From positions 1,582,463 to 1,646,462 of the forward strand of contig NZ_CP041763.1 in the NCBI RefSeq assembly GCF_007559005.1: a stretch of 64,000 nt of DNA. The letters run 5' to 3'. The notes beneath the pieces are model-generated. The model saw nothing but the letters and a program-made list of their open reading frames with translations. It ran no database searches and was not told the DNA's origin. Of this stretch, positions 13,005 through 22,903 are shown one piece after another. Both the position numbers and the translations under genes were made by a program. The stretch's first letter is position 1, and the number at the start of each line of letters is the position of its first letter. The stretch is from Gordonia zhaorongruii (lineage in GTDB: Bacteria > Actinomycetota > Actinomycetes > Mycobacteriales > Mycobacteriaceae).

Positions 13005-13997
13005 GTGGCAACCACCCCGAAAGCCGAGCGGCTGCTGAACCTGGTCATCTGTCTGATGTCGACTCGGCAATACGTCAGTGCCGAGTATCTGCGCAAGAAC
13101 GTCGTCGGATACATGGGCGAGCAGTCCGAGGACACGTTCAAGCGGATGATGGAACGCGACAAGAACGAGCTCCGCGAGCTGGGCATCCCGGTCGAGACCG
13201 GCCGCAATCCGCTGGCCGGCGATGAGGGATACCGGATCAAACCGGAGCATTACGCGTTGGCCGACATCACGCTCGAGCGCGACGAGGCTGCGGCTGTGGC
13301 GGCAGCGGCGGCCGTCTGGCACGAACCGGAAGTGGCGGTCGTCTCTCAGACGGCCGTCCTCAAACTGCGGGCGGCGGGAGTCGAGGTGGTCGCGCCCGAC
13401 GAACTCGGCGTGACCCAGGCGGGCGGCGGCCGATCGATGGGATCAGAGGGGGCGATCCGCGCGCTGATCTCCGCCATCGACGACGCCCAGGCCGTGACCT
13501 TCACGCACCGCTCCACAAAGGGGCGCGCCGCACGGCACCTGGAACCGTGGGGCGTCGTCAGCAATCGGGGACGCTGGTACGTCGTGGGGCATGACCTGCA
13601 CCGCGCGGCGACGCGGATCTTCCGTATCTCGCGAGTCGAGAACGTCGAGCCGTCGGGCGATCCGGGCGCGGTTCACGTACCTGCCGACGCCGATCTGAAC
13701 GCATTGGTCGAGGCGTCGGTCACGGCGGCCGGCGACGACACCGGGCCGACGGCGACGGTCTGGCTCGCCCAGGACCGGGCGCACGGGCTGCGACGCATGG
13801 CTCGCTCGGTGGAACCCGGCGAACTGGCGGGCGAGGCCGGTGACATCGCCGAGATCGACGTCCGGTCGCGAACCGGAGTGGTACGGGCCGTGCTCGCCGC
13901 CGGAACCGATGCGGTCGTATTAGCACCGGATGATCTCCGGGCCACGGTGATCACGGAATTGGACCGGCTCGCCGGGACGAGCGGGGGAACGCGATGA
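13005..13997 (+). CDS. pafB: WYL-domain transcriptional activator PafB
   Basis: A 330-residue regulator with an N-terminal winged helix-turn-helix (about 1-80) and a WYL domain (about 145-220, core LEPWGVVSNRGRWYVVGHD), then a C-terminal extension domain. PafB pairs with PafC to activate the LexA/RecA-independent DNA-damage response in mycobacteria; the WYL domain is thought to sense single-stranded nucleic acid. It overlaps pafC by 4 bp (ATGA), consistent with a heterodimer. The link to the proteasome is genomic position. Confidence 0.94.
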   Translation: MATTPKAERLLNLVICLMSTRQYVSAEYLRKNVVGYMGEQSEDTFKRMMERDKNELRELGIPVETGRNPLAGDEGYRIKPEHYALADITLERDEAAAVAAAAAVWHEPEVAVVSQTAVLKLRAAGVEVVAPDELGVTQAGGGRSMGSEGAIRALISAIDDAQAVTFTHRSTKGRAARHLEPWGVVSNRGRWYVVGHDLHRAATRIFRISRVENVEPSGDPGAVHVPADADLNALVEASVTAAGDDTGPTATVWLAQDRAHGLRRMARSVEPGELAGEAGDIAEIDVRSRTGVVRAVLAAGTDAVVLAPDDLRATVITELDRLAGTSGGTR

Positions 13998-14962
13998 GTA
14001 CGACTGCACCCACGCGACTGTCGCGACTGCTGGCGATGGTCCCGTACTTCCTCGCCCGGCCCGGCATCAAAGTAGCGACCGCCGCAGCCGACCTCGGCGT
14101 GACGCAGAAGCAGCTGACCAAGGACCTCGAGCAGTTGTTCGTCTGCGGTCTGCCGGGGTACATGCCGGACGACCTGATCGATATCCAGTTCTACGACGGC
14201 TACGTCACCGTGGGGTTCACCGCGGGGATGGATAAGCCGCTCCGATTGACGGGCACCGAGGCGAACGTCCTGCTCATCGCACTGCGGATGCTCCTCGACG
14301 CCGGGGCTGTGGACGCCGATGCGGTACGCCGGGCGATGGCGAAGATCGAAGAGGCCATGGGCGCCTCGCACCACTCGGTGATCCCGGTGCCGGGCGGTGC
14401 GGACGACGCCGACTCCGCGGAGCGCCGGACACTGCGCGACGCGGTCGCCGCCGACCGGGCGCTGGCCATCCGCTACTACACGCCGAGCCGGGACGAGGTG
14501 ACCGACCGGGTCGTCGATCCCATCCGGATCAAGGCGATCGACGGTCAGAGCTACCTGGAGGCCTGGTGCCGCGGCTCCGAAGGGGTCCGCCTGTTCCGTT
14601 TCGATCGGGTGTACTCGGCTCGGATGCTCGACGAGCCGTCCGATCCGCCGACCGATGCGGCCGCTCCCGTCTCGTTCGAGAACGGGACGTCCGTCCTGCC
14701 GGGCGAGCTTCCGACGGTCCGGGTCGAGATCGATCCCGAGGCCCTGTGGCTCCTCGAGTACTACTCGGCCGAAGCCGATACCGAGTTGGACGGTGAACCG
14801 GAAGGCCCGGTGGCGGCGACCCTCCGCTACGGGTCGCCGCAATGGCTCGAACGTTTCCTCCTCGGGTTCGGCGGCCGTGTGCGACTGCTCGAACCCTCCG
14901 ACAGCGCCGGTGTCGCGGAATCGACGCGCGCCACCGCGAAGGCCGCCCGAGCGCGGTACTGA
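13994..14962 (+). CDS. pafC: WYL-domain transcriptional activator PafC
   Basis: A 322-residue partner of PafB. It has an N-terminal HTH (RLLAMVPYFLARPGIKVATAAADLGVT as recognisable segments), a WYL domain about 140-215 (IRIKAIDGQSYLEAWCRGSE, and RLFRFDRV), and a C-terminal domain. The WYL signature is degenerate (SYLEAW), as is usual for PafC. The start overlaps pafB. tatA follows after 97 bp. Confidence 0.94.
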   Translation: MSTTAPTRLSRLLAMVPYFLARPGIKVATAAADLGVTQKQLTKDLEQLFVCGLPGYMPDDLIDIQFYDGYVTVGFTAGMDKPLRLTGTEANVLLIALRMLLDAGAVDADAVRRAMAKIEEAMGASHHSVIPVPGGADDADSAERRTLRDAVAADRALAIRYYTPSRDEVTDRVVDPIRIKAIDGQSYLEAWCRGSEGVRLFRFDRVYSARMLDEPSDPPTDAAAPVSFENGTSVLPGELPTVRVEIDPEALWLLEYYSAEADTELDGEPEGPVAATLRYGSPQWLERFLLGFGGRVRLLEPSDSAGVAESTRATAKAARARY

Positions 14963-15017
14963 CCGCCGCACTCAACTCCTGCAGACCTCTGGCGGGGACG
15001 AATCGACCCCCAGCGGG

Positions 15018-15023
15018 TAGAGT
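15018..15023 (+). promoter_or_regulatory. Predicted -10 element of tatA
   Basis: TAGAGT in the 97-bp pafC-tatA gap, with a likely leader of about 30 nt that carries TGGAGG before the tatA ATG. Confidence 0.4.
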
Positions 15024-15059
15024 CGGACCGGACATCAAGTTCTCGCGTGGAGGTTCGTA

Positions 15060-15386
15060 ATGGGTGCCCTTTCCTGGTGGCACTGGGCAATCGTGCTGGT
15101 TGTGCTGGTCGTCCTTTTCGGCTCGAAGAAGCTGCCAGAGGCGGCTCGCGGACTCGGCCGTTCGATGCGCATCTTCAAATCGGAGATGTCGGAGATGGCG
15201 AACGACGGCAAGGACGAGAAGAAGGCCGCCGACGACGCCGAGGACGAGAAGGCGTCGACGATCGACTCCCCGCGTGAACTGACCGCAGGAGGATCCGACA
15301 CAGGAGAATCCGGCTCAGGAGAATCCGGTGCGAACGTCGATGTGAACGTCAGCGACAGGTCCGTCGACCGCAAGAAGTCGGCGTAG
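15060..15386 (+). CDS. tatA: Twin-arginine translocase subunit TatA
   Basis: A 108-residue pore-forming subunit of the Tat system, which exports folded proteins. It has one N-terminal transmembrane helix ([16 protein letters not shown]), the conserved hinge [14 protein letters not shown], an amphipathic helix (SMRIFKSEM) and a long acidic, disordered tail. GGAGG precedes the ATG. tatC begins 18 bp after the stop. Because no tatB is adjacent, it follows the mycobacterial arrangement. Confidence 0.96.
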   Translation: MGALSWWHWAIVLVVLVVLFGSKKLPEAARGLGRSMRIFKSEMSEMANDGKDEKKAADDAEDEKASTIDSPRELTAGGSDTGESGSGESGANVDVNVSDRSVDRKKSA

Positions 15387-15404
15387 CCGCGCACCTGACA
15401 GCGC

Positions 15405-16409
15405 GTGCGAATCAACTTCGGCCGGCTCGACCCCCGTCGACGCCGCAGCAAGGTCAACCCCGACGGCTCCATGCCGTTGTCCGAGCATCTGTACGAACTG
15501 CGCTACCGCCTGCTTGCGGCCCTCGCCGCGATCGTCGTGACGACCATCGTCGGGTTCCTCTGGTACAGCCACGGGCCCTGGCGCATCGAGTCCCTCGGCG
15601 AACTCCTGCGCAGTCCCTACTGCGAGCTTCCACCCTCTACTCGCGCAACGCTCACCCCCGACGGTGAGTGCAGGCTCCTCGCGACGGGCCCGTTCGACCA
15701 GTTCATGCTGCGTCTGCAGGTCGCACTCACCGCCGGTATCGTGCTGGCCTGCCCGATCTGGTTCTATCAGCTGTGGCGCTTCATCACGCCCGGCCTGCGG
15801 ACGAATGAGCGAAAGTACGCCGTCAGCTTCGTCTCCTCGGCCGCCGTCCTGTTCGTCGCCGGATCGATCCTCGCCTACGTCGTCGTCGCCAAGGCCTTCG
15901 AATTCCTGCTGACCGTCGGCAACGACGTTCAGGTCACGGCGCTCTCCGGTGACCAGTACTTCAGTTTCATGCTGCACCTGCTGATCATCTTCGGCATCAG
16001 CTTCGAGCTTCCGCTGTTCATCGTCGCGCTGAACATCGTGGGGGTCCTCACCTATGCGCGACTCAAGGCATGGCGGCGGGGCCTGATCTTCGCGATGTTC
16101 GTCTTCGCCGCAGTCGTCACGCCCGGCCAGGATCCGTTCACGATGCTGGCGTTGGCGTTGGCGCTGACCGTGCTGCTCGAACTGGCGATCCAGATCGCGC
16201 GGCTGCACGATCGGCGCAAGGCCAAGCGCGATCCTGACTGGATGAACGTGTCCGACGACGAGGCATCGCCTCTCGATGGGGGGCCTGCGAGCCAGGAGCG
16301 TGCCTCCACCGTCGCGCGACCGGCACCGGTCGCGGCGTCCGGCTCGATCGGCGCCACTCGGAATCGCGTTTCGGTGCGCGACGATTCGGCGTTCGATGAC
16401 ATCCTGTAG
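15405..16409 (+). CDS. tatC: Twin-arginine translocase subunit TatC
   Basis: A 334-residue membrane receptor for RR signal peptides, with six predicted transmembrane helices. The conserved N-terminal cytoplasmic motif [13 protein letters not shown] lies ahead of helix 1, and the FxxPGL-like loop appears as [14 protein letters not shown]. The C-terminal 60 or so residues are charged and disordered. The GTG start gives an N terminus rich in arginine (DPRRRRSK) typical of actinobacterial TatC. The gene ends 3 bp before helY. Confidence 0.96.
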   Translation: MRINFGRLDPRRRRSKVNPDGSMPLSEHLYELRYRLLAALAAIVVTTIVGFLWYSHGPWRIESLGELLRSPYCELPPSTRATLTPDGECRLLATGPFDQFMLRLQVALTAGIVLACPIWFYQLWRFITPGLRTNERKYAVSFVSSAAVLFVAGSILAYVVVAKAFEFLLTVGNDVQVTALSGDQYFSFMLHLLIIFGISFELPLFIVALNIVGVLTYARLKAWRRGLIFAMFVFAAVVTPGQDPFTMLALALALTVLLELAIQIARLHDRRKAKRDPDWMNVSDDEASPLDGGPASQERASTVARPAPVAASGSIGATRNRVSVRDDSAFDDIL

Positions 16410-16412
16410 AGG

Positions 16413-19186
16413 ATGAGCACCGACGCGCCGACCCCCGGACCTGAACTGACCGCTTTCGGAAGCCGGCTCGCCTTCGGAATGGACCCGTTCCAGGTCGAGT
16501 CGTGCGCCGCCCTCGAGGACGGTCTGGGAGTGCTGGTCTGCGCACCGACCGGCGCGGGCAAGACGATCGTCGGCGAGTTCGCCGTCCACCTGGCGCTGGC
16601 CCGAGGTGGAAAGTGCTTCTACACCACGCCTATCAAGGCGCTGAGCAACCAGAAGTACCGCGATCTCGTCGACGTGCACGGAGACCGGAACGTCGGTCTG
16701 CTCACCGGTGACAACTCGATCAACTCGTCCGCTCCGGTGGTCGTCATGACCACCGAGGTTCTTCGGAACATGATCTACGCGGACTCCAGTGCGCTCCAAG
16801 GGCTTTCACATGTGGTGATGGACGAGGTCCACTTTCTGGCCGATCGGTTCCGCGGTGCGGTGTGGGAGGAGGTGATCCTCGGGCTCGACGAGGGCGTCCG
16901 GGTGGTCAGCCTGTCGGCGACGGTCAGCAACGCGGAGGAGTTCGGGGACTGGATCACCACGGTGCGGGGTGACACCGCCGTGATCGTCGATGAGCACCGT
17001 CCCGTACCGCTGCACCAGCACATGCTGGTCGGCAACCGCATGTTCGAGTTGTTCGACCGGCGGCAGAACGGCGACGGTAAGCGCGAGGTGAACCCGGAAC
17101 TGTCGAGGTACATCAAGCACCGCGTTCTCGGCTCCGATGCGGTCGGCAGCTACCGGGACCGACTCGCCCGTGAGCGGGGCAGGCGCAACCGGGGCGGCGG
17201 TGTCTCCCGGCCGCGGCTGATCAGCATGCTCGACGCCGAAGGACTGCTCCCGGCCATCTCATTCATCTTCTCCCGCGCGGGATGCGAAGGGGCGCTGGCG
17301 CAGTGCCTTCGGTCCGACCTGCACCTCCTCGAGCCGGAGGAGGCGACCCTGGTCGACGATGTGATCGACAGTCATCTCACCGAGCTGGCGCCCGGTGACG
17401 CTGACGTCCTGGGCGTCGAGGACTGGCGCGCCGGTCTGCGCCGCGGATTCGCTGCGCACCACGCCGGCATGCTCCCGACGTTCCGCCAGGCGGTGGAGGA
17501 GCTGTTCACGCGGGGGCTGGTGAAGGTCGTGTTCGCGACCGAGACACTCGCTCTGGGCATCAACATGCCCGCACGCAGCGTGGTCCTCGAACGACTGATC
17601 AAGTTCAACGGCGAGTCGCACGTAGACCTCACGCCGGGGGAGTACACGCAGCTCACCGGCCGTGCAGGACGCCGTGGAATCGATGTCGAGGGCCACGCCG
17701 TCGTCGTGTGGACACCCGAAGTGGCGCCCGACCGGGTTGCGGGCCTCGCCGGGGCGCGCACCTTCCCCCTGCGCAGTTCGTTCTCGCCGGAGTACAACAT
17801 GGCGATGAATCTGATCGATCGTCTCGGACCGGAAGGTTCCCGGGCGCTGCTGCGACGGTCCTTCGCCCAGTTCCAGACCGACAGGTCGGTCGTCGGGCAG
17901 GCCCGTCAACTGGACAACTCGGAACGCAGCCTGCGCAAGGTGAACGCCGAACTGGAGGCGGCGGCCGCTCGGCACGGCCTCGAGCCCGACGCCTTCACCG
18001 ACTACGTGACTCTGCGCGAGGACATCCGCCGACGGGAGCGGGAGCAGAAGTTCATCCGGCGCATGAGCAGCGAGAACGCGGTGGCCGAAGACCTCGGTTC
18101 ACTCAAGCGCGGCCATGTGGTCGCAGTTCAGACGGGTAGGCACCGCGGGCTCGCAGTCGTGTTGGACCCGGCCTGGAAGGGCGCGGACCCGAAGCCGCTC
18201 GTACTCAGTGAGGACGGCTGGGTCGGCCGAGTCGGCACCGATGAATTCGTGAACCCGCCCGAGGTGATCGGGCATCTACGCGTTCCGAAGGCCGCGGACA
18301 CCCGGAGCCGGCATGCACGACGCGAGCTGGCCGCTGCGCTCCGCTCATCCGGTATCGAGAAGCCCCGTGGCCGCGTGAAGAAGAAGCAGGCGCCGCCGGA
18401 TCACGAACTGCTGCAGATGCGCACTCGGCTGAAGAAGCACCCGGTGCACAAGGCGGCAGGCCTGGACGATCTGTTCCGGATGTCCGAGCGCCGGAACCGT
18501 CTGCTTCGCGAAGTCACCTCGCTCGAACGAGCAGTGCGGGAACGCACGTCCAAGCTGGAGACGGACTTCGACGCCGTGGTCGCCGTGCTCGTCGACCTCG
18601 ACTATCTCGAAGATGGCGCTCCTCGCGCGAGTGAGTCCCGATCAGATGACACCCTGCACGTCACGCCGACCGGAAGCGTGCTCCGCCGGATCTACAGTGA
18701 GAGCGATCTGCTGGTCGCAGAGTGCATTCGAGCGGGCGTGTGGGACGCACTGTCACCTCCTGACCTGGCGGCCGTGGTGTCGGCCGTGCTGTTCCAGTCG
18801 CGCCGCGACTCGTACGGCGGTGGCGTCGACACGATGCCCGGCAATCGCCCATGCGGGACGCCCTGACCGGCACGCTCCGCGTGTGGGAGGACACCAACCG
18901 GGTCCAGGATCGTCACGGAGTCGCGCAGACCCGCGAACCGGATACCGGTTTCTGCGCGGCGATCTCAGCGTGGGCGTCGGGCCGGTCGTTGCGGGAGGCC
19001 ATGCAGGCAGCGGCCGAGTCCGGACAGCAACTCTCACCCGGTGATTTCGTCCGATGGAACCGCCAGGTCATCGACCTTCTGGAGCAGATCCGCAGCAGCG
19101 TGGATCCTTCGTCTCCGCTCGCCGGTTCGGCGAAACGCGCCGTCTCCGGGGTTCGTCGCGGAGTGGTGGCGTCCGAGCTCGACTGA
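16413..19186 (+). pseudogene. helY: helY DEAD/DEAH (Ski2-like) helicase, frameshifted near 3' end
   Basis: The first frame (16413-18866, 817 residues) has Walker A APTGAGKT (44-51), DEVH (137-140), the HHAGML helicase C motif, and SAT and QLTGRAGRRG motifs. It ends abruptly after MPGNRPCGTP. The family's C terminus continues in another frame from 18851 to 19186 (MRDALTGTLRVWEDTN and onward, 111 residues). One added C in the CCC run at 18847-18849 would restore NRPMRDALTG and a protein of about 926 residues, close to the 906 of M. tuberculosis HelY. So this is either a sequencing or assembly indel or a real one-base deletion. The ATG at 18851 could still express the tail separately. Confidence 0.88.
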
Positions 19187-19235
19187 ACCACCGCGACACC
19201 CGTTTCCGTATCGAGGGGACCGGGTGATGCTGCGG

Positions 19236-19241
19236 TAGCCT
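19236..19241 (+). promoter_or_regulatory. Predicted -10 element of the DUF4333 gene
   Basis: TAGCCT in the 102-bp gap after helY, about 48 bp before the start codon. The leader carries GAGGAG about 14-19 nt before the ATG. Confidence 0.35.
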
Positions 19242-19288
19242 GACACGCAACGCCGACTGGGATTCGACTACTGAGGAGACCGCCGAGG

Positions 19289-20242
19289 ATGACCAACGGA
19301 AACGAGCCGAACGAGTCGGATCAGCCGACGAATCCCACATCGAACGATCCGTCGGATGGCACCACGGTGCCGCCGGTGCCCCCGAATTCCGACCCGCAGA
19401 GTCCTGACTCGCAGCGTTCCGGGCAGCAGAATCCGGGGCAGCAGATGCCCGCCGGCAACGCGGCACCGCCGAACCAGATGATGGAGCCGGGGCAGTACGG
19501 GCAGATACCGCCGGAGCAGGCGCAGACCTTCGGGATCGGCCAGACGGGTGCACCGCAGGGCCCGGGAAATCAGAACGCACGGGGCCAGCCGCCCCAGTAC
19601 GGTCAGGCACCCCAGTACGGTCAGTTACCCCAGTACGGGGCTCCCGCATACGGGGCTCCGGCCTACGGCCCATCGGGCCAGCCCAATCAGTCGCAGCAGC
19701 CCAACCAGTACGGCCCGCCGGCCTACGGACAGCCGGGGCAGCCCCACTACGGGCAACCGGCCGGTCAGTACGGCCCTCCGCAGTACGGCCAGCCTCCATA
19801 CGGTCAGCAGCAGTTCGGTCAGCAGCAGTTCGGTCAGCCGGGCCAGCCTCCGTACGGGGCCGATCCGGCTGGTCAGCCGTTCGGTCCCCGGGCGACGGCG
19901 ACGTCCGGTTCGGGCAAGGGCAAGCTGCTGGCCATCGGTGGGGGCGTCCTCGCCCTCCTCGCTGCGATCATCCTGATCACCGCCTTCGTGTGGCCGAACT
20001 GGGCTAAGGGCGGACTGTCTCAGGAGTCCGTGGAGTCCGGCGTCCAGTCGATCCTCAACCAGCCGGAGCCCGACGGCTACGGAATCCAGGACGTCAAGGA
20101 CGTCGAGTGCCCGAGTGGGCAGGATGCTGAAGAAGGCGTCACGTTCACCTGCTCGGTCTCGGTGGACGGCGCGAACAAGAACGTCACCGTAACGGTGAAG
20201 GATTCGGACGGCACGTTCGAGGTATCGCGGCCGACCAACTGA
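19289..20242 (+). CDS. Repeat-rich DUF4333 membrane protein (Rv2091c-like)
   Basis: A 317-residue protein of unknown function. About 205 N-terminal residues are Pro/Gln/Gly/Tyr-rich and disordered, with PQYGQ, PAYG and QQFGQ repeats. One transmembrane helix follows (about 213-235, LLAIGGGVLALLAAIILITA). The C-terminal extracellular DUF4333 domain has two cysteines (VECPSG and FTCSVS) that could form a disulfide. The start and position after helY match Rv2091c of M. tuberculosis. The low-complexity cytoplasmic region could condense or bind partners, but that is inference. Confidence 0.85.
   Translation: MTNGNEPNESDQPTNPTSNDPSDGTTVPPVPPNSDPQSPDSQRSGQQNPGQQMPAGNAAPPNQMMEPGQYGQIPPEQAQTFGIGQTGAPQGPGNQNARGQPPQYGQAPQYGQLPQYGAPAYGAPAYGPSGQPNQSQQPNQYGPPAYGQPGQPHYGQPAGQYGPPQYGQPPYGQQQFGQQQFGQPGQPPYGADPAGQPFGPRATATSGSGKGKLLAIGGGVLALLAAIILITAFVWPNWAKGGLSQESVESGVQSILNQPEPDGYGIQDVKDVECPSGQDAEEGVTFTCSVSVDGANKNVTVTVKDSDGTFEVSRPTN
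19480..19880 (+). repeat. In-frame imperfect tandem repeats encoding YGQ/PQYGQ units
   Basis: Degenerate 15-24 bp units around CAGTACGG within the DUF4333 gene encode PQYGQ, APAYG, GQPQ-type and QQFGQ units. All indels keep frame. These are coding low-complexity repeats, not an array with spacers. Confidence 0.85.
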
Positions 20243-20258
20243 TCCCGCCTGTCGTCAG

Positions 20259-21200
20259 TCAGGCGAAGTCGGCCCACCCGAAGGCGTCGGCGAGACGCTT
20301 CACGCTCGAATCGACGCCGAGTTCGGCGACGAGGGCCAGCAATCCGTCGGCGTCGGCGGGCCCGGTGGGCACTCGATCGTCGTCCTGGCTCTCGAGCGTG
20401 GCGGCGTCGGTGCGTACCGCGACCACGGTTCGCGCTGCGGACAGGTAGTCCTTCGACGCGATGATCGAGTTCCTCGCGCGTGCAGCGATCGTCGATCCGT
20501 CACGATAGGCCTCGGCTTCCAGCGCATCGAGGTCGCCAAACTCGCGAATGAGCTTGGCTGCGGTCTTGTCTCCGATGCCCGGTACACCTGGAAGACCGTC
20601 GGACGGGTCTCCGCGCAGGATGGACATCTCCGCGTAGGCGGTCCCGGCGCGTTCGGCGGGTACCGCGTACTTCGCCGCCACCTCCTCCGGTCCCATGAGT
20701 TCGGCATTGCGCAGGCCGCGTCCGACGTAGAGAACACGCACCGGAACCGGGTCGTCGGCCACCACCTGCAGCAGGTCGCGGTCTCCGCTCACGACGAGCA
20801 CGGCATCGTCCGCTTCGGAGAAGGCGAGAGTGCCGATCACGTCGTCCGCCTCGCAGCCCTGCGCTCCAGAGGTCGCGATGCCAGCGCAGCGCAGCGCTTC
20901 GAGGATCATGTCGACCTGCGGAGTCAGCGTGTCGGGTACGTCCTCCGCGTCACCGTCGGCGACCCGGTGCGCCTTGTACGACGGGATGAGGTCGGTACGG
21001 AAGGCCGGTCGCCAGTCGAGATCGAGGCAGACCACCAGTCGGGTCGGCTGATGCTCGGTCACCAGCGCTGCGATGGTGTCCAGAAACCCTCGTAGGGCAT
21101 TGACGGGGCGCCCGTCGGGGGACGTCATCTTCTCCGGCAACGCGAAGAACGAACGAAACCACAGACTCGCGCCGTCGAGGAGCATCACCGATCCGGTCAT
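20259..21200 (-). CDS. 5'-3' exonuclease (FEN-like, Rv2090-type)
   Basis: A 313-residue stand-alone homologue of the DNA polymerase I 5'-nuclease domain. The N terminus has [17 protein letters not shown] with the first metal-binding aspartate. [11 protein letters not shown] and [12 protein letters not shown] carry the acidic cluster, and the helix-hairpin-helix/H3TH reads [14 protein letters not shown]. It probably trims flaps or RNA primers. ATG 21200 ([10 protein letters not shown]) is chosen; the frame stays open to 21263, which would overlap the divergent peptidase promoter. It is tail-to-tail with the DUF4333 gene (16-bp gap). Confidence 0.92.
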   Translation of the reverse strand: MTGSVMLLDGASLWFRSFFALPEKMTSPDGRPVNALRGFLDTIAALVTEHQPTRLVVCLDLDWRPAFRTDLIPSYKAHRVADGDAEDVPDTLTPQVDMILEALRCAGIATSGAQGCEADDVIGTLAFSEADDAVLVVSGDRDLLQVVADDPVPVRVLYVGRGLRNAELMGPEEVAAKYAVPAERAGTAYAEMSILRGDPSDGLPGVPGIGDKTAAKLIREFGDLDALEAEAYRDGSTIAARARNSIIASKDYLSAARTVVAVRTDAATLESQDDDRVPTGPADADGLLALVAELGVDSSVKRLADAFGWADFA

Positions 21201-21249
21201 GGTGAACCACTGTTCCACACGTGAGCGGGGCACGTGTGGTGCTCTCCCA

Positions 21250-21255
21250 TACGCT
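21250..21255 (+). promoter_or_regulatory. -10 element of the Xaa-Pro peptidase gene
   Basis: TACGCT ends 6 nt before ATG 21262. A GGAGG lies immediately against the ATG, too close to act as a ribosome site, so a leaderless start is likely. Confidence 0.45.
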
Positions 21256-21261
21256 GGAGGC

Positions 21262-22380
21262 ATGTCAGGCCGATTCGATTCCGACGTCTACGCACGGCGC
21301 CTGCAGCGCGCCGCTGATCTCACCCGCGAAGCGGGTCTCGACGCACTGGTCGTGGGCACCGGCCCGGACTTCAGGTATCTGACCGGATCGGGTGCCGATA
21401 CGTTCGAACGGCTCACCGCGCTGATCGTCCCGGCGCGTGGGCGGGCGCACGTGGTGGCGGCCCGACTGGAGTTGGCCGCTCTGCGCGAGTCGGCGATCGC
21501 AGACCTCGACATCGACGTGGTCGACTGGGTCGACGGTCAGGACCCGTACGAGTTGGCGACGGCTGGTCTGCCGACGGATGCGCGTGTCGCCGTATCGGAT
21601 TCGCTTCCCGCCCTGCACGTGATCCCGTTGGCCGCGCGCACGACTCGCGCCCCCGAACTCGCCACTGCAGTGCTGCGGGAACTGCGGATGATCAAGGACG
21701 ATGCCGAGATAGCCGCCCTGCGCCGAGCCGGCGCCGCGATCGATCGAGTCCACGAACGGATGGGGGAGTTCCTCGTGCCGGGCCGCACGGAGGCTCAGGT
21801 CGCAGCGGACATCGACGCGGCGATCCTCGCCGAGGGGCACACCGCCGCGGAGTTCATCATCGTCGGCTCGGGGCCCAACGGGGCCGACCCGCATCACGAG
21901 CACTCCGACCGGGTGATCTCCCGGGACGACGTGGTCGTGATCGACATCGGGGGACCGGTGGAGCCGGGCTACAACTCGGACTCGACTCGCACGTACTGTT
22001 TCCGCCCGCCGAATCCCGAGGTCGCAGCGATCTACGACGTCCTGCATCAGGCGCAGGCGGCTGCGGTAGCGGCGGTGCGTCCCGGTGCGACGGCGCAGAG
22101 CATCGACGCCGCGGCACGCGAGGTGATCACGCAGGCGGGGTACGGCGACGCCTTCATCCACCGAACGGGACACGGAATCGGTCTCTCGGTCCACGAGGAG
22201 CCGTACATCGTGGGCGGTAACGATGACGCACTGCGTGTGGGAATGGCGTTCAGCATCGAGCCGGGTGTCTACTTCCCGGGCTCGTGGGGAGCTCGCATCG
22301 AGGACATCGTCGTCGTCACCGCAGACGGCTGCGAGTCACTCAACACCCGTCCGCACGGGCTCGTTCAGCTCGACGGCTGA
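21262..22380 (+). CDS. pepE: M24-family Xaa-Pro peptidase (PepE-type)
   Basis: A 372-residue cytoplasmic metallopeptidase that cleaves Xaa-Pro dipeptides or N-terminal residues before proline. An N-terminal creatinase-like domain (about 1-135) precedes the pita-bread catalytic domain. Metal ligands are visible as [17 protein letters not shown] (two Asp), [13 protein letters not shown] (His), SIEPGVYF (Glu) and RIEDIVVV (Glu). It corresponds in position and length to M. tuberculosis Rv2089c (375 residues). Its 3' end overlaps the convergent F420 gene by 16 bp. Confidence 0.93.
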   Translation: MSGRFDSDVYARRLQRAADLTREAGLDALVVGTGPDFRYLTGSGADTFERLTALIVPARGRAHVVAARLELAALRESAIADLDIDVVDWVDGQDPYELATAGLPTDARVAVSDSLPALHVIPLAARTTRAPELATAVLRELRMIKDDAEIAALRRAGAAIDRVHERMGEFLVPGRTEAQVAADIDAAILAEGHTAAEFIIVGSGPNGADPHHEHSDRVISRDDVVVIDIGGPVEPGYNSDSTRTYCFRPPNPEVAAIYDVLHQAQAAAVAAVRPGATAQSIDAAAREVITQAGYGDAFIHRTGHGIGLSVHEEPYIVGGNDDALRVGMAFSIEPGVYFPGSWGARIEDIVVVTADGCESLNTRPHGLVQLDG

Positions 22381-22781
22381 TCGGCGAACATCACGCCAGA
22401 CCCCATCAACCTGGTGATGGTCACTTCGAGGACCACGCGCCGCGGGTTCGGCTTCGGCCGTCGGTACCGCGTCGCGTACCGTTCCTCCGCATCGCGCACC
22501 GACGCCGGATCCCGTGCGATGCGGGCAGGCCCCTCGAGGGTTAGCCAGCGGGGGCCGTCGACATGGGTCAATGCGGCGTAGCCGCTGCGCTCCGCGTTGA
22601 GGACCTTCTGGCTGCCTTCGAATGTGATGACCCGGGCGACTCCGCCGTCGTAGTCGACGGTGAACCCGACCGCGCAGACATGCGGCGTGCCGTCAGTCCG
22701 CGTCGTGGCGAGGCTCGCGAGGTGGTATTCGGACAGAAAGTCCCGGGCGAGTGGGCTCAGGTCGGAGACGGTGCGCTGCAT
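22365..22781 (-). CDS. F420-dependent biliverdin reductase-like protein (Rv2074-type)
   Basis: A 138-residue split-beta-barrel flavin/deazaflavin oxidoreductase. It closely follows the pattern of M. tuberculosis Rv2074, an F420-dependent biliverdin reductase: [20 protein letters not shown] at the N terminus, [21 protein letters not shown], and [18 protein letters not shown] near the end. Reduction of biliverdin to bilirubin is inferred by family. The start at 22781 ([15 protein letters not shown]) matches the family length; 22829 is an upstream alternative. It is divergent from the SDR-cobLMK operon. Confidence 0.86.
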   Translation of the reverse strand: MQRTVSDLSPLARDFLSEYHLASLATTRTDGTPHVCAVGFTVDYDGGVARVITFEGSQKVLNAERSGYAALTHVDGPRWLTLEGPARIARDPASVRDAEERYATRYRRPKPNPRRVVLEVTITRLMGSGVMFADQPSS

Positions 22782-22804
22782 GGTCTCCGACTGTAGTCGG
22801 CGAG

Positions 22805-22850
22805 GGATATGTGCGACGGGGCGCCGCATACGCGGTGCGCACGCATATCC
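22805..22850. promoter_or_regulatory. Imperfect 46-bp dyad in the biliverdin reductase/SDR-cob intergenic region
   Basis: Outer arms GGATATGTGCG (22805-22815) and CGCACGCATATCC (22838-22850) pair with a two-base bulge. An inner CCGC/GCGG pair continues the stem across a short loop. It lies in the 122-bp divergent gap, so it may be an operator shared by both genes or a leader hairpin of the SDR-cobLMK transcript. Confidence 0.45.
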
Positions 22851-22903
22851 GCTACGGCGGTGGGCCCGTGCAGTGCCGTAACGGCGACTGGAATACTGCA
22901 GGT

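Noticed and set aside
15315..16799. 494-residue minus-strand ORF opposite tatC and helY
   Set aside because: Low-complexity, Arg/Gly-rich translation typical of an antisense shadow of two well-identified genes.
19480..19880. Repeat array considered as CRISPR or VNTR
   Set aside because: Units are short, contiguous and keep the reading frame; no spacers.
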